This document shows, piece by piece, positions 25,294-33,260 of a stretch of DNA of 49,710 bases (the first letter of the stretch is position 1; every line of letters begins with the position of its first letter). Under the pieces are notes generated by a model, which saw nothing but the letters and a program-made list of their open reading frames with translations, did not search any database and had not been told where the DNA came from. Both the position numbers and the translations under genes were made by a program. Source of the stretch: Desulfovibrio sp. DV (GTDB lineage Bacteria; Desulfobacterota; Desulfovibrionia; Desulfovibrionales; Desulfovibrionaceae); NCBI RefSeq assembly GCF_001936595.1, contig NZ_MLBG01000019.1, positions 1 to 49,710 of the forward strand, given 5' to 3'.

Positions 25294-27090
25294 CTACGTG
25301 TCGCTGCTTTCCGTGAAACGCCAAAATCTATTTGGTTTGGCAAAGGAACGGTTTATTGATGCGATGGGAAAATCACGACCAAATACGTGGCGATGATACG
25401 CGCTTGCATCGGCTTCGATATCGAAATGAAACCGATCAGGGTGTACCATGTTGGCTAAATAGCGCAGGCCAAGCACCCACTTTGGAGCGCCAAAATCGCT
25501 GGATGGGACCGGGGCTGTATGTACGCGGCCGCTGCGTACTGCGGAAACATCGAGCCCGGATTCGTGGCATTCCAGGCAAAATGATTCTGGATCGTTTGAG
25601 ATAAAGGAAGAAATAAAAATAACTTCCGGGTCCAGTCGGTGCAAGGCGGCCGCATCAATGGTTCTACCCGGCCTGCCCTCCAACTCAAGCAACGTGTTGA
25701 CGCTGTACCCGCCGGCAACGCCGACCAGATGATTTTCGAACCGGTCACCCTTGATGGCAAAGAGCGGCTTACCCATGGCATAGTAGGTTCGCGGTCGTTT
25801 CATCCCACTGGCGACCCCTTCGATGACGGGCGCGATCATTTCAGACAAGTAGTCCTGGAGCTTTTGGGCCTCGACGTTTCGGCCGAGTACCGCACCGAAA
25901 GAGTTGATAAGGCTGAAATAGCCGCTGATCGTCTGTATGTCCCGGTGCAATTCCGGCAACATGCCCTGAGCCAGCAGATGCTCCCAAGCGCCAACTACCT
26001 CGGCTTGGGTCGTCGCTCCCATGGCCAGACACAGGGACTCCACGATTTCAAGCCCGCGGGTGAAGGGATAGCCCCCCTGAAAGGCTCCCTCGCGGAGGAC
26101 CGGCGGCGAGAAATGTCCGGTTATGACTGGATCGCCGCCGCATCGCCCACAAGCCGCAGTCGTGTCCGGAACACCGGGGGAAAATGAGAGCAGCCGGGCA
26201 CCCATGGGGCCGTAAAAATCCCGAACGACAACCCGCTCCCCACAGTCAGGGCACAGTGTGTCCAGTCCCCGAGTGCCCGGGGTGTTGAACACGTAGGTAA
26301 AGGGCAAGGTGCGTTGAAGCTCCCTGGCAAAGGCCTCGGTGTCTGCAATGGGTGGTTCCAGGGCCGGGTCGGCTGTCTCGATGGGGACGAAACGCATCAG
26401 TTGCAGGACAATGTTGGGCGATATCGCGGCCAGGGCGTCTGCCAGTCGCCGGGTGTCCTCCCGATTGTCGATGCGATCCATGCAGGCGACTTCCACATGT
26501 ACCCCGCTTTCATACAGCAAGCGGATGTTTCGCAGAACCACGCCCGGGTCGCCGCCGCCACAGGCCTGTACGGCCTTGGCCGTCATGCCCTTGACTCCAA
26601 CATTTATGCAATCAAGCAATCCCAACAGCGGCCGCAAAGAAGTTTCAGTAAAATAGGCGTTGGAGGCGCAGCCGACTAAAAGCCCCTTGTCTGCGGCTGC
26701 CTGGGCAACATTGAGAAATGTATGGTAGGAAGCCAAGGGATCGTTCATCAAAAAGGCTATCCCTTGGCAGTTCTGTTTGATGGTCATCTCGACCACGGCT
26801 TCCGGGGGCAAGTGGCGCAGGGCTGGGCTGTCTGGTCGCATTTCCCGGGCTGTTGCCGTGGCAATGCAGCCTGGACAGTCGAAGTTGCAGCCTACGGTGC
26901 TCACTTGCAAAAATGGCGCTCCAGGATGAAAATGGAGCAACGGGATGGTTTCGACCGAGATCGGACTTGCGACCAGATAGCGATTTGGGAAGCGCTCGGC
27001 CATGGCTCCATTCGTATTTGTATACCGTTCGCAGGCCCCGATTTTACCTGATGGAACATGACAGCCTCGTTCGCAGATCATACACCGCAT
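25294..27090 (-). CDS. Radical SAM enzyme fused to a periplasmic-binding-protein C-lobe
   Basis: 598 aa, no signal peptide. N-terminal third is a radical SAM enzyme of the PflA/AmmeMemoRadiSam kind: Cys cluster C3-C6-C10-C20 at the very start (CMICERGC...GAC), the SAM motif CNFDCPGC (C68, C72, C75), and VAVD-type strands. Two CxxC pairs (C280/C283 and C314/C317) form a probable zinc ribbon. Residues about 400-570 read as the C-terminal lobe of a class III (BtuF/FepB/FhuD) binding protein: GRNVEAQKLQDYLSEMI, VAGGYSVNTLLELEGRPG, LDPEVIFISS, WVLGLRYLANMVHPDRF. Start ATG 27090 follows the stop of the preceding small gene by 9 nt with AAGGA between. Substrate unknown; the fusion partner suggests binding of a metal chelate or corrinoid. 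Function is not known to me. Confidence 0.75.
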   Translation of the reverse strand: MRCMICERGCHVPSGKIGACERYTNTNGAMAERFPNRYLVASPISVETIPLLHFHPGAPFLQVSTVGCNFDCPGCIATATAREMRPDSPALRHLPPEAVVEMTIKQNCQGIAFLMNDPLASYHTFLNVAQAAADKGLLVGCASNAYFTETSLRPLLGLLDCINVGVKGMTAKAVQACGGGDPGVVLRNIRLLYESGVHVEVACMDRIDNREDTRRLADALAAISPNIVLQLMRFVPIETADPALEPPIADTEAFARELQRTLPFTYVFNTPGTRGLDTLCPDCGERVVVRDFYGPMGARLLSFSPGVPDTTAACGRCGGDPVITGHFSPPVLREGAFQGGYPFTRGLEIVESLCLAMGATTQAEVVGAWEHLLAQGMLPELHRDIQTISGYFSLINSFGAVLGRNVEAQKLQDYLSEMIAPVIEGVASGMKRPRTYYAMGKPLFAIKGDRFENHLVGVAGGYSVNTLLELEGRPGRTIDAAALHRLDPEVIFISSFISNDPESFCLECHESGLDVSAVRSGRVHTAPVPSSDFGAPKWVLGLRYLANMVHPDRFHFDIEADASAYHRHVFGRDFPIASINRSFAKPNRFWRFTESSDT

Positions 27091-27099
27091 TGTGGGTCC

Positions 27100-27303
27100 T
27101 TATGGGCGGCGTACGGCGTCGCAGTCGGTAGGTGTATTAGGGGACAGGGCATAGACGCGCTTGGGCGCATCGGGCACGACGACGGTTTTCCCGGACATGT
27201 CTGTGACGGTTGCAGCCGGTATGCTGCCAGGCGCGCGGCAACAGGCCGCAGCCAGGGTCACGGCCAGGACGAAACGAATGGACGGCGCGGCGAACCACTG
27301 CAT
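27100..27303 (-). pseudogene. Exported N-terminal fragment of an iron/B12-type binding protein
   Basis: 67 aa from ATG 27303 (AAGGA 9 nt upstream). Signal peptide about 1-30 (FVLAVTLAAACC...), then TVTDMSGKTVVVPDAPKRVYALSP, which is the exact opening of class III substrate-binding proteins ('VTD..G..V.vP..PKRVv.lsP'). The frame then deviates and stops after 12 more residues. The remaining N-lobe is absent; the next gene, 9 nt away, holds the C-lobe fused behind a radical SAM domain. Either the two genes are halves of one protein interrupted by the radical SAM unit, or this is a mere decay product. It keeps a good ribosome site and signal peptide, so it may still be translated and exported. 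Confidence 0.6.
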
Positions 27304-27991
27304 GGCGGGTAATCCTTTCGCGTCAGACGCGGTGCCAGGGGGGACCAACTGGAGGCGGAAAGCCTCGGTCTGGTTCTCCTGATTTGCAAAAACACGTTCC
27401 GGCCGGATTCAATGCCTGCACAGTATAGCCTTGCCGTAAAACCGGAGGCAACTTGACAGTGTTTTTGGTTGTACTGCTATTTTAGTGAGATGTGCGATGC
27501 GCCATGACTATCTGCTCACACGCATATATTTGGAATGAGGTCACTGGGAAATATATTTCAAGTATTGACGTGAAGATGTTCACTGTCATGACCGGAAGCA
27601 TATGGTATCGATCGGTGCTGACACCGTATTTCCTGAGGGAAGCGCTAGGAAATAAGTGAATCCAACGCAGTGAATCAGAGATTAAACCGCAATACGGTTA
27701 AAGATGTGGAAATTCTGACTCGAATCACGAAAAGTTATTGGATCGTAATTCAATGGTGTAACATAATATAGTAAATAAGTATTGAATTGCCTTGTTTAGA
27801 GTGATCGTGCTTGTGTTGCTGTGGACTGGCCTGGGTTTTTTGGACACCAACCTGGCGGCAGGGAACTGTCGTCCAGGAGGTATCGTATTGCTATGGCACA
27901 AAGCGGGATGCCAGGGACTCAGCCGGTCATGATAAATCACTTCTTTTCGTGGAGAGCGGCAGGTCTCCAGGCCGTGGTCGAAAGCGTCGCT
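27304..27991. other. AT-rich intergenic stretch upstream of the binding-protein fragment
   Basis: About 690 nt, low GC from about 27450 to 27830, with no intact gene. On the plus strand TTGACA (27453-27458) is followed by TATTTT at 27478-27483 (19-nt spacer), a weak promoter with nothing evident behind it. Towards 27820-27900 the sequence resembles an IS3-family end (listed separately). On the minus strand the leader of the binding-protein fragment has a GAGGC-TTTCC-GCCTC hairpin (27348-27362); no riboswitch class was recognised. Confidence 0.4.
27822..27848. mobile_element. Possible solitary IS3-family end
   Basis: TGGACTGGCCTGGG followed at once by TTTTTTGGACACC matches the layout of terminal repeats and upstream leader of IS3-family elements (TG start, then T-rich and GGACACC). 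A purine-rich AGGAGG site follows at about 27874-27879 with a short open frame, as at the start of an orfA, but the frame soon loses any resemblance to a transposase. Read as a scar of an old insertion; low certainty. Confidence 0.3.
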
Positions 27992-29785
27992 TCAGCCAGC
28001 GCGCCCGGGAAAATCCAGACACGTTACGAAGAGGCGGTCAAAGCCGTCCAGGGTGCTCAGTTCCAGATAGCGCACGTTTCTGGCCAGGATTTCCATTTCC
28101 CCGCGCGCCGCTTGTGACAGCAGGGCCAGGCTGGCCCCGCTTTTCGAGGTGTTGCCCAGATAGGCGACCTTATCGCCCAGGGCGCGGGGGATGATGCCGC
28201 AGCCGGTCAGGCTGGCCACCGGCAGATGCGCGCCGAACTGGCCGGCAATGAGCACCCGGTCGATGGCGGGAAGGGTCAGGCCGGCCTGCTCAAGCAGGGC
28301 ATGGACGCCCGAGAGCAGCGCCCCCTTGGCCAGTTGCACCTGCCGGATATCTTTTTGAGTGACAAAAACGGGCGAGTCCCCGTCAACCAGCCGCAGGGCC
28401 GGCTTGCCATCGCGCAGGCACAGGTAGGCGCGGCGCGGATCATCAACGGCCAGGGCTTGCTCCTTGACCAGATTGCCGCGCGGCAAGATGAGTCCGATCT
28501 TGAGAAAAGCGCTGATGGCGGCCAGGATGCCGCTGCCGCACAAGCCTGTCGGCGGGGCGTTCCCGATGGTCGTCAGGATCAGGCCGGCCGGGGTGACGGC
28601 TACATCCTCGATGGCCCCTGACGAGGCGCGCATCCCGCAGGAAATGTTCATGCCCTCCAGGGCCGGGCCGGCGGCGCAGGAACAGGCGAGCAGGCGTCCG
28701 CCGCTGGCCAGGACCATCTCCCCGTTGGTGCCGATATCGATAAAAAGCGTTGTGTCCGGGGCCTGGGCCAACCCGGCAACCTGCATCCCGGCCACGATGT
28801 CTGCGCCGATGTAGGCGGAAACCGAGGGCAGGCAGTAAAGTCTGGCCCCGGGTGCGGCCATGAGGCCGATTTCGGCTGCAGGCAGGTTTTGGGCGTTGGT
28901 AAAGACCGGGGTAAACGGCGCCCGGCCCAGGGAAGACGGATCGATGCCCAGGAGAATATGCAGCATGGTCGTGTTTGCAGCCACGGCCAGGGTGTCGATG
29001 GACCCGGGCGGCAGGCCCGTCGCGGCGGCCAGTTCCCCGGCAAGGGTGTTGACGCAGGCAACCACGGACTGCTGCAAGGTGCGGACCCGCTCGTCGGGCT
29101 GCTCCATGACAAAGCCCAAGCGGCTGAGCACATCAAAGCCCTGGCTCGTTTGCGGATTGATGGCCGAGCGCACGGCCAACTCCCGGCCGGTGCGCAGATC
29201 AAGAAGGGCTGCGACCACGGTGGTCGTGCCGATATCGACAGCCAGGCCGTAGCGCTGGTCGGCACTGTCCTCGGCTTGCAAGGCGACCAGTCTGCCGTCG
29301 TCGAAGGTCGCGGTCAGACAGTCGTTATCCCAGTCCAGCCCGCGCAGCAGCCGGCCGGGAATCTTTTTTTCCCCCAAGGCGGCCGCCAGGCGCGCAGCAC
29401 GGGAGTCGGCCGGCTGCGGCTCCAGCCTGACGACCTTTTTGACCAGGGCCGGGTCCAACCGAAAGGGCGGCAGATACCCGTCGGACAGGATGGCGCTTTC
29501 CGCGGCCTCCTGCGGCAGGGCCACGTCCAGATCGGCTTCGGGAAAAAGCGTGCAGGCCAGACGGCGGCCCTGGGCCAGTTCCTTTGCGGCAAAAAGCGAG
29601 AGCTCCTGTTCGGTGGGAGGGGGCAGGCTGTCCCCGGCCACGGTCACGGCGCATTTGCCGCACAGGCCGGCCGCGCCGCAGGGGCTTGGGAGCATAAGGC
29701 CGGCGGCGGCCAGGGTATGAAGCAGCGACCGGCCGGGCCGGCCGTCAAGGACACGGCCGCGCTCAGGAATCCGAATGGCGGGCAT
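27992..29785 (-). CDS. RamA-like reductive activator of corrinoid proteins ([2Fe-2S] + ASKHA)
   Basis: 597 aa. N-terminal plant-type ferredoxin domain with Cys36, Cys42, Cys45 (CGAAGLCGKC) and Cys78. From about 175 the ASKHA ATPase-like core of the DUF4445/RamA family: VDIGTTTVVAALLDL, VAANTTMLHILLGI, FIDIGTNGEMVL, GLCGSGILAAI, and VLIAGQFGAHL near the end. Such proteins use ATP and a low-potential electron to reduce inactive cob(II)alamin to cob(I)alamin. Start overlaps the methyltransferase gene upstream by 23 nt. It is the last gene of the nine-gene operon and would keep the single corrinoid protein active; it could also serve as electron donor to the dehydratase-type protein, which lacks its own activator here (inference). 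Confidence 0.9.
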   Translation of the reverse strand: MPAIRIPERGRVLDGRPGRSLLHTLAAAGLMLPSPCGAAGLCGKCAVTVAGDSLPPPTEQELSLFAAKELAQGRRLACTLFPEADLDVALPQEAAESAILSDGYLPPFRLDPALVKKVVRLEPQPADSRAARLAAALGEKKIPGRLLRGLDWDNDCLTATFDDGRLVALQAEDSADQRYGLAVDIGTTTVVAALLDLRTGRELAVRSAINPQTSQGFDVLSRLGFVMEQPDERVRTLQQSVVACVNTLAGELAAATGLPPGSIDTLAVAANTTMLHILLGIDPSSLGRAPFTPVFTNAQNLPAAEIGLMAAPGARLYCLPSVSAYIGADIVAGMQVAGLAQAPDTTLFIDIGTNGEMVLASGGRLLACSCAAGPALEGMNISCGMRASSGAIEDVAVTPAGLILTTIGNAPPTGLCGSGILAAISAFLKIGLILPRGNLVKEQALAVDDPRRAYLCLRDGKPALRLVDGDSPVFVTQKDIRQVQLAKGALLSGVHALLEQAGLTLPAIDRVLIAGQFGAHLPVASLTGCGIIPRALGDKVAYLGNTSKSGASLALLSQAARGEMEILARNVRYLELSTLDGFDRLFVTCLDFPGRAG

Positions 29786-30818
29786 GGTTTTTCCCAGGGG
29801 TGTGGCCGGCCACGGTCGTGAGCATGGCCTGCATGTTGGCCAGCGGCGAGGCGTTGCCCATGCCGCAGGCCGGGGAAACGATATCCACGCCGCATTCCAG
29901 GCAGTGCCGGGTCAGCGCGGCCACCTTGTCCGGGCTGCCGGATTCCAGGGCAAAGGTGCTGACATTGCCCATGAGAGCCGTCTGCGGGAGGTGCTCCCGG
30001 GCCTTTTTGAGGCTGACCACGGCGTCAAAGCTCAGGGCGTCGCAGCCAAGGCCGGCCAGCAGGGGAAAGACCTTGTGCATCTTGCCGCAGATATGGACGA
30101 TAATTCCGGCTTGGGGAAAGGCTTGGCGCAGGCCCGTAATGATCCTGGCCAGGGCCGGGAGTTCGTAGGCGGCAAACAGGGCCGGCCCGAGAATCTCGCC
30201 GGTGCCGCTGGGATCAGACAGGGCGATGACGTCCGCGCCTGCTTCCAGTTGCCCCAGGCCAAAAGCCAGGATGTGGTCGGTCAGGTGGTCCAGAAACGCA
30301 TGGGCCTGTCCGGGGTTTCGGCGCAGTTCCCTGTACAGGGTGACCGGTTCGAGCAGGCTGCCGGCCAGACTCATGGGACCGGTCAGGTTGCCGATGATCG
30401 GCACGCTGCCGCCCTGGGCCGCCAGGAGCGCGATGGCGTCAAGCACCACACCCGGCCGGCCGGTACCGGCGTCAAACGGCGGCAGGCGCTCCCACTGGGC
30501 GACGGAGTCGATGGCATAGCCCACCACCCGCGGCTCATAGGTCGCCGTGCCCAGGTCGACCGTGGCACCCAGGGCTTCGGCTTCGACAGTCATGCAAAAG
30601 GGCAGGCCGTAATTTTCAAAGCACCGGGCGTTTGAGGCTGCTGTGGCCAGCCGGGCCATGCGGACCGGGTCGGTATGGGCCTCGGGCAAAAACAGGCCGG
30701 AGGCTTCCATCAGTTCGCGGGTCACCATGTTCATCATGCCGCCGGGGCAGATGCATGGAGGCCGATCTACCGGCTCGCGGGCCAGGGCCTTTTGAAGCCG
30801 CGTCTTTTCGTCAAGCAT
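29763..30818 (-). CDS. UroD-family corrinoid methyltransferase (MtaA/MtbA-like), copy 1
   Basis: 351 aa from ATG 30818, which lies inside the end of the corrinoid-protein gene (8-nt overlap ATGCTTGA). Uroporphyrinogen-decarboxylase fold as in MtaA/MtbA/CmuA. Zinc motif HICGKM (His242, Cys244) and C-terminal SPACGMGNASPL (Cys318) supply the expected His-Cys-Cys ligands. Moves a methyl group between a corrinoid protein and a thiol or pterin acceptor. An in-frame upstream start at 30857 would add 13 residues. Desulfovibrio lacks coenzyme M, so the acceptor is probably something else. Closest in sequence to copy 2 (shared TVEAEALGA and DPTGT/DPSGTG segments). Confidence 0.88.
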   Translation of the reverse strand: MLDEKTRLQKALAREPVDRPPCICPGGMMNMVTRELMEASGLFLPEAHTDPVRMARLATAASNARCFENYGLPFCMTVEAEALGATVDLGTATYEPRVVGYAIDSVAQWERLPPFDAGTGRPGVVLDAIALLAAQGGSVPIIGNLTGPMSLAGSLLEPVTLYRELRRNPGQAHAFLDHLTDHILAFGLGQLEAGADVIALSDPSGTGEILGPALFAAYELPALARIITGLRQAFPQAGIIVHICGKMHKVFPLLAGLGCDALSFDAVVSLKKAREHLPQTALMGNVSTFALESGSPDKVAALTRHCLECGVDIVSPACGMGNASPLANMQAMLTTVAGHTPGKNHARHSDS

Positions 30819-31497
30819 CCCGGCTGTCCCGGGCCATTTGGCCGAGTTCGGCGGCAAGAAGCTGTCGGGCCACGCTGACCGCGCTTACGGCATTGTCCGC
30901 GTAGGCGTCGGCCCCGATCTTTTTGGCAAAGGCCGGGGACACCGGCGCGCCGCCGATGATGACCTTCACTGCGTCGCGCATGTTTTCCTTCTCCAGCAAG
31001 GCCACGATGCGGCCCATGTTGGTCATGGTGGTGGTCATGAGCGTGGACAGGCAGACAAGGGACGCGCCCACCTCCTTGGCCTTGGCGACAAAGGCCTCGA
31101 CCGGGACGTCGCGGCCAAGATCGTACATCTCAAAGCCGGCCGTCTCCAACATGATCTTCACCAGATTCTTGCCGATGTCGTGGGTGTCGCCCTCGACCAC
31201 CCCGATTACGACCCGGATCTTGCGGGCACGCTTTTCCGATTCAGGCAGATGCGGCTTGAGTTCGGCCAGACCGGCGTACATGGCGTCGGAGCACAGCAGC
31301 AGGTCGGAGACGAAATACTCCTCTTCGTCATACAGCGCCCCGGCCCGGTTCATGCCGTCCACAAGGCCCTCCAGAATGCCTTCCAGGGCAGGATGCCCGG
31401 CGTCGACATAGGCCCGGGAGACGTCGACCACGCGCTCGTCTTCCATATTGACCACGCAGTCCGACAGGTGTTGCAAAAGTCCGTGCTTGTCGTTCAT
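30811..31497 (-). CDS. Corrinoid (B12-binding) methyl carrier protein
   Basis: 228 aa, typical MtaC/MtbC/MttC layout: helical N-terminal cap about 1-90 (ALEGILEGLVDGMNRAG), then a B12-binding Rossmann domain with DTHDIGKN (Asp104, His106, Gly109; His106 is the lower cobalt ligand), CLSTLMTTTMTNM and VIIGGAPVSPAFAKKIGADAY. Accepts a methyl group on Co(I) and hands it to a methyltransferase. GAGGAG is 9 nt upstream of the ATG. The only corrinoid protein among three methyltransferases, so it must be shared. Its stop overlaps the next gene. Confidence 0.94.
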   Translation of the reverse strand: MNDKHGLLQHLSDCVVNMEDERVVDVSRAYVDAGHPALEGILEGLVDGMNRAGALYDEEEYFVSDLLLCSDAMYAGLAELKPHLPESEKRARKIRVVIGVVEGDTHDIGKNLVKIMLETAGFEMYDLGRDVPVEAFVAKAKEVGASLVCLSTLMTTTMTNMGRIVALLEKENMRDAVKVIIGGAPVSPAFAKKIGADAYADNAVSAVSVARQLLAAELGQMARDSRDA

Positions 31498-31548
31498 GCC
31501 GTTCTCCTCGGGAGAGGTTCTCGCCGTCTCATGTTTCGTCGTGGGGCA

Positions 31549-32409
31549 TCAGGCCGGAACAAGCTGTTTGATGACGCCGTTTTTCAAGAAATAGCCGGTG
31601 TTTTTGAGGCAGGCTTCGCCAAGGGGCAGGCCGTTTTTACCGGCAGCCAGGCATCCTTGGCCGTAGGCCATCGGACGGGCAAGGGGCAGGTCCTGCCAGC
31701 TCGCCCGGTCTTCGCTGACCAGGGCGTGGGCCAGCTTGGGGCAGACGTGCACGGCGGCCTTGCCCCCAACGTCGGCTTGGAGCCGGCCCAACAGGGGCAG
31801 GACGAACCGGTCCGCCACAAAGCCGAAGCGTTGGGGACCCAGGATGGACAATGTGCCGGTGGGATCGGCATAGCCAAGGACCAAAACGCCCGCATCGGCC
31901 GCAGCCAGGGCGTAGCCGGCAAGCTCGTCGTGCAGCCGGGCGAGGACCTCGCCCATGAGTGCGGCGTCCCTGCGCCACTCCCTGAGGACCACAGCCAGAT
32001 CCATGAGCCAGTTGAGGATGGTCATGGGGCCGCTTATTTCCAGGGCCACGGGTTCGCCGGCCGTTGCCAGCAGGGAGCAGGCCCGAAGCACCTGCCCCAG
32101 GCGTCCGGCGGCAGTCTCCATAGGGGGGAGGCGCAGGACCTCGCGCAGGGAGGAACACACGAACGTTCCCGCCCTGGGACCGATGGCCGCGTCTCCCAGC
32201 CGGATGGACGCCCCAAGGGCTTCGGCTTCCACGGTGCAGCAAAAGGGCAGGGTGCAAAGGACAGCGCCGTTGCTCTCCTTGATCCCTCGGGCCAGGCGGG
32301 CCATGGCCGCGCCGTCGGTGTGGATGCCGGGAAAGGACAGGCCGAGCCCGGCCAGGAGCCCGGCCTCGGTTCCTGTCGCGTCAAGGTGGCCGCAGGCTGG
32401 TTCGGGCAT
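31549..32409 (-). CDS. UroD-family methyltransferase, copy 2 (short)
   Basis: 286 aa, about 55-65 residues shorter than its relatives, with the usual N-terminal helix and PPCICPGG-type strand missing. Core elements are intact: TVEAEALGASIRLGD, ISGPMTILNWLMD, GYADPTGTLSILGP and the zinc pair HVCPKLA (His221, Cys223) with Cys253 or Cys267 as third ligand. It begins 5 nt after the ATPase gene with a weak ribosome site, so it depends on coupling. The loss of the N-terminus may alter substrate access or dimer contacts. Confidence 0.8.
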   Translation of the reverse strand: MPEPACGHLDATGTEAGLLAGLGLSFPGIHTDGAAMARLARGIKESNGAVLCTLPFCCTVEAEALGASIRLGDAAIGPRAGTFVCSSLREVLRLPPMETAAGRLGQVLRACSLLATAGEPVALEISGPMTILNWLMDLAVVLREWRRDAALMGEVLARLHDELAGYALAAADAGVLVLGYADPTGTLSILGPQRFGFVADRFVLPLLGRLQADVGGKAAVHVCPKLAHALVSEDRASWQDLPLARPMAYGQGCLAAGKNGLPLGEACLKNTGYFLKNGVIKQLVPA

Positions 32410-32414
32410 GCCGG

Positions 32415-33215
32415 TCAGGCTCCCTGTCCGTTGGCGGCCTTGAGCTGGATGATTTCCTCGTTGATGATCCGGATCAGGTCGTTTCTAAGTTCCACGATCT
32501 GCGGGTCCTTGTACATGGTGCTGCGGGTGAGTTGCTTGTCCCGGCCAAAGGCGTGGCGGTAGATGATCTTGCTTGGCGACTGGCCGAGGATGGCAATGTC
32601 CGTGGCCAGATAAAGGGCCTCGTCCACATCGTGGGTGACGAAGAAAATGGTTTTGCGCCGGGCGGTCTCTTTTTGCCAAAGATCGAGCACCAGCTCCTGG
32701 AGCCTGGCCCGGGTCACGGCGTCCAGGGCGGCAAAGGGCTCGTCCATAAGGAGAATCGGCGGATCAATTCCAAAGGCCCGGGCAATGGCGCAGCGCTGGC
32801 GCATCCCGCCGGAAAGCTCTCTGGGGAACTTATCAAAGCTGGTCGCGTCCAGTTCCACCTCGGCCAGCCGGCGCAGGGCCTTTTCCCGGCGCTCGGCTGC
32901 GGACAGGGACGGAAACTTCTGCTTGAGCGCAATGGTGATGTTGTCCCCGGCACTCATCCAGGGGAACAGGCCGTAGTCCTGAAACACCACCCCGCGCTCC
33001 AGCCCCGGCCCGGTGACCGGCTCCCCATCGACCAGAATCTGCCCGGTCCTGGGTTTCTCCAGCCCGGCCAGCAGGCGCAGCAGGGTGCTCTTGCCGCAGC
33101 CCGACTGGCCAAGCAGGCAGACGAAGGCCCCGGCCTCCACCTCCAGATCGATGCCGCCCAGGATCTGGGCCGTGTCGTAGGCGAAACACAGCTTCTCAAT
33201 AGTCACATTCAACAA
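32415..33215 (-). CDS. ABC transporter ATPase, TauB/SsuB type
   Basis: 266 aa. Walker A GQSGCGKST, Q-loop VVFQDYGLFPW, signature LSGGMRQRCAIARAF, Walker B ILLMDEPFAALD and FVTHDVDEALYLA: the taurine/nitrate/sulfonate subgroup. Starts with TTG (33215), GGGAGG about 8 nt upstream; an in-frame GTG at 33206 is the alternative. Placed between methyltransferase copies 3 and 2, apart from its permease, which shows that the importer and enzymes evolved as one unit. Confidence 0.92.
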   Translation of the reverse strand: MLNVTIEKLCFAYDTAQILGGIDLEVEAGAFVCLLGQSGCGKSTLLRLLAGLEKPRTGQILVDGEPVTGPGLERGVVFQDYGLFPWMSAGDNITIALKQKFPSLSAAERREKALRRLAEVELDATSFDKFPRELSGGMRQRCAIARAFGIDPPILLMDEPFAALDAVTRARLQELVLDLWQKETARRKTIFFVTHDVDEALYLATDIAILGQSPSKIIYRHAFGRDKQLTRSTMYKDPQIVELRNDLIRIINEEIIQLKAANGQGA

Positions 33216-33260
33216 AACGCACTGCCTCCCGCATCCGGTTTCACTCGTCGTTGGCGCTGG

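Noticed and set aside
27348-27440. Riboswitch (cobalamin or molybdenum cofactor type) ahead of the binding-protein fragment
   Set aside because: Only a simple GAGGC/GCCTC hairpin was found; none of the conserved boxes of these classes could be recognised.
30838-32562. 574-codon plus-strand frame opposite the methyltransferase genes
   Set aside because: Gln/Gly/His-rich antisense translation without motifs; the opposite strand encodes clear corrinoid protein, methyltransferase and ATPase.
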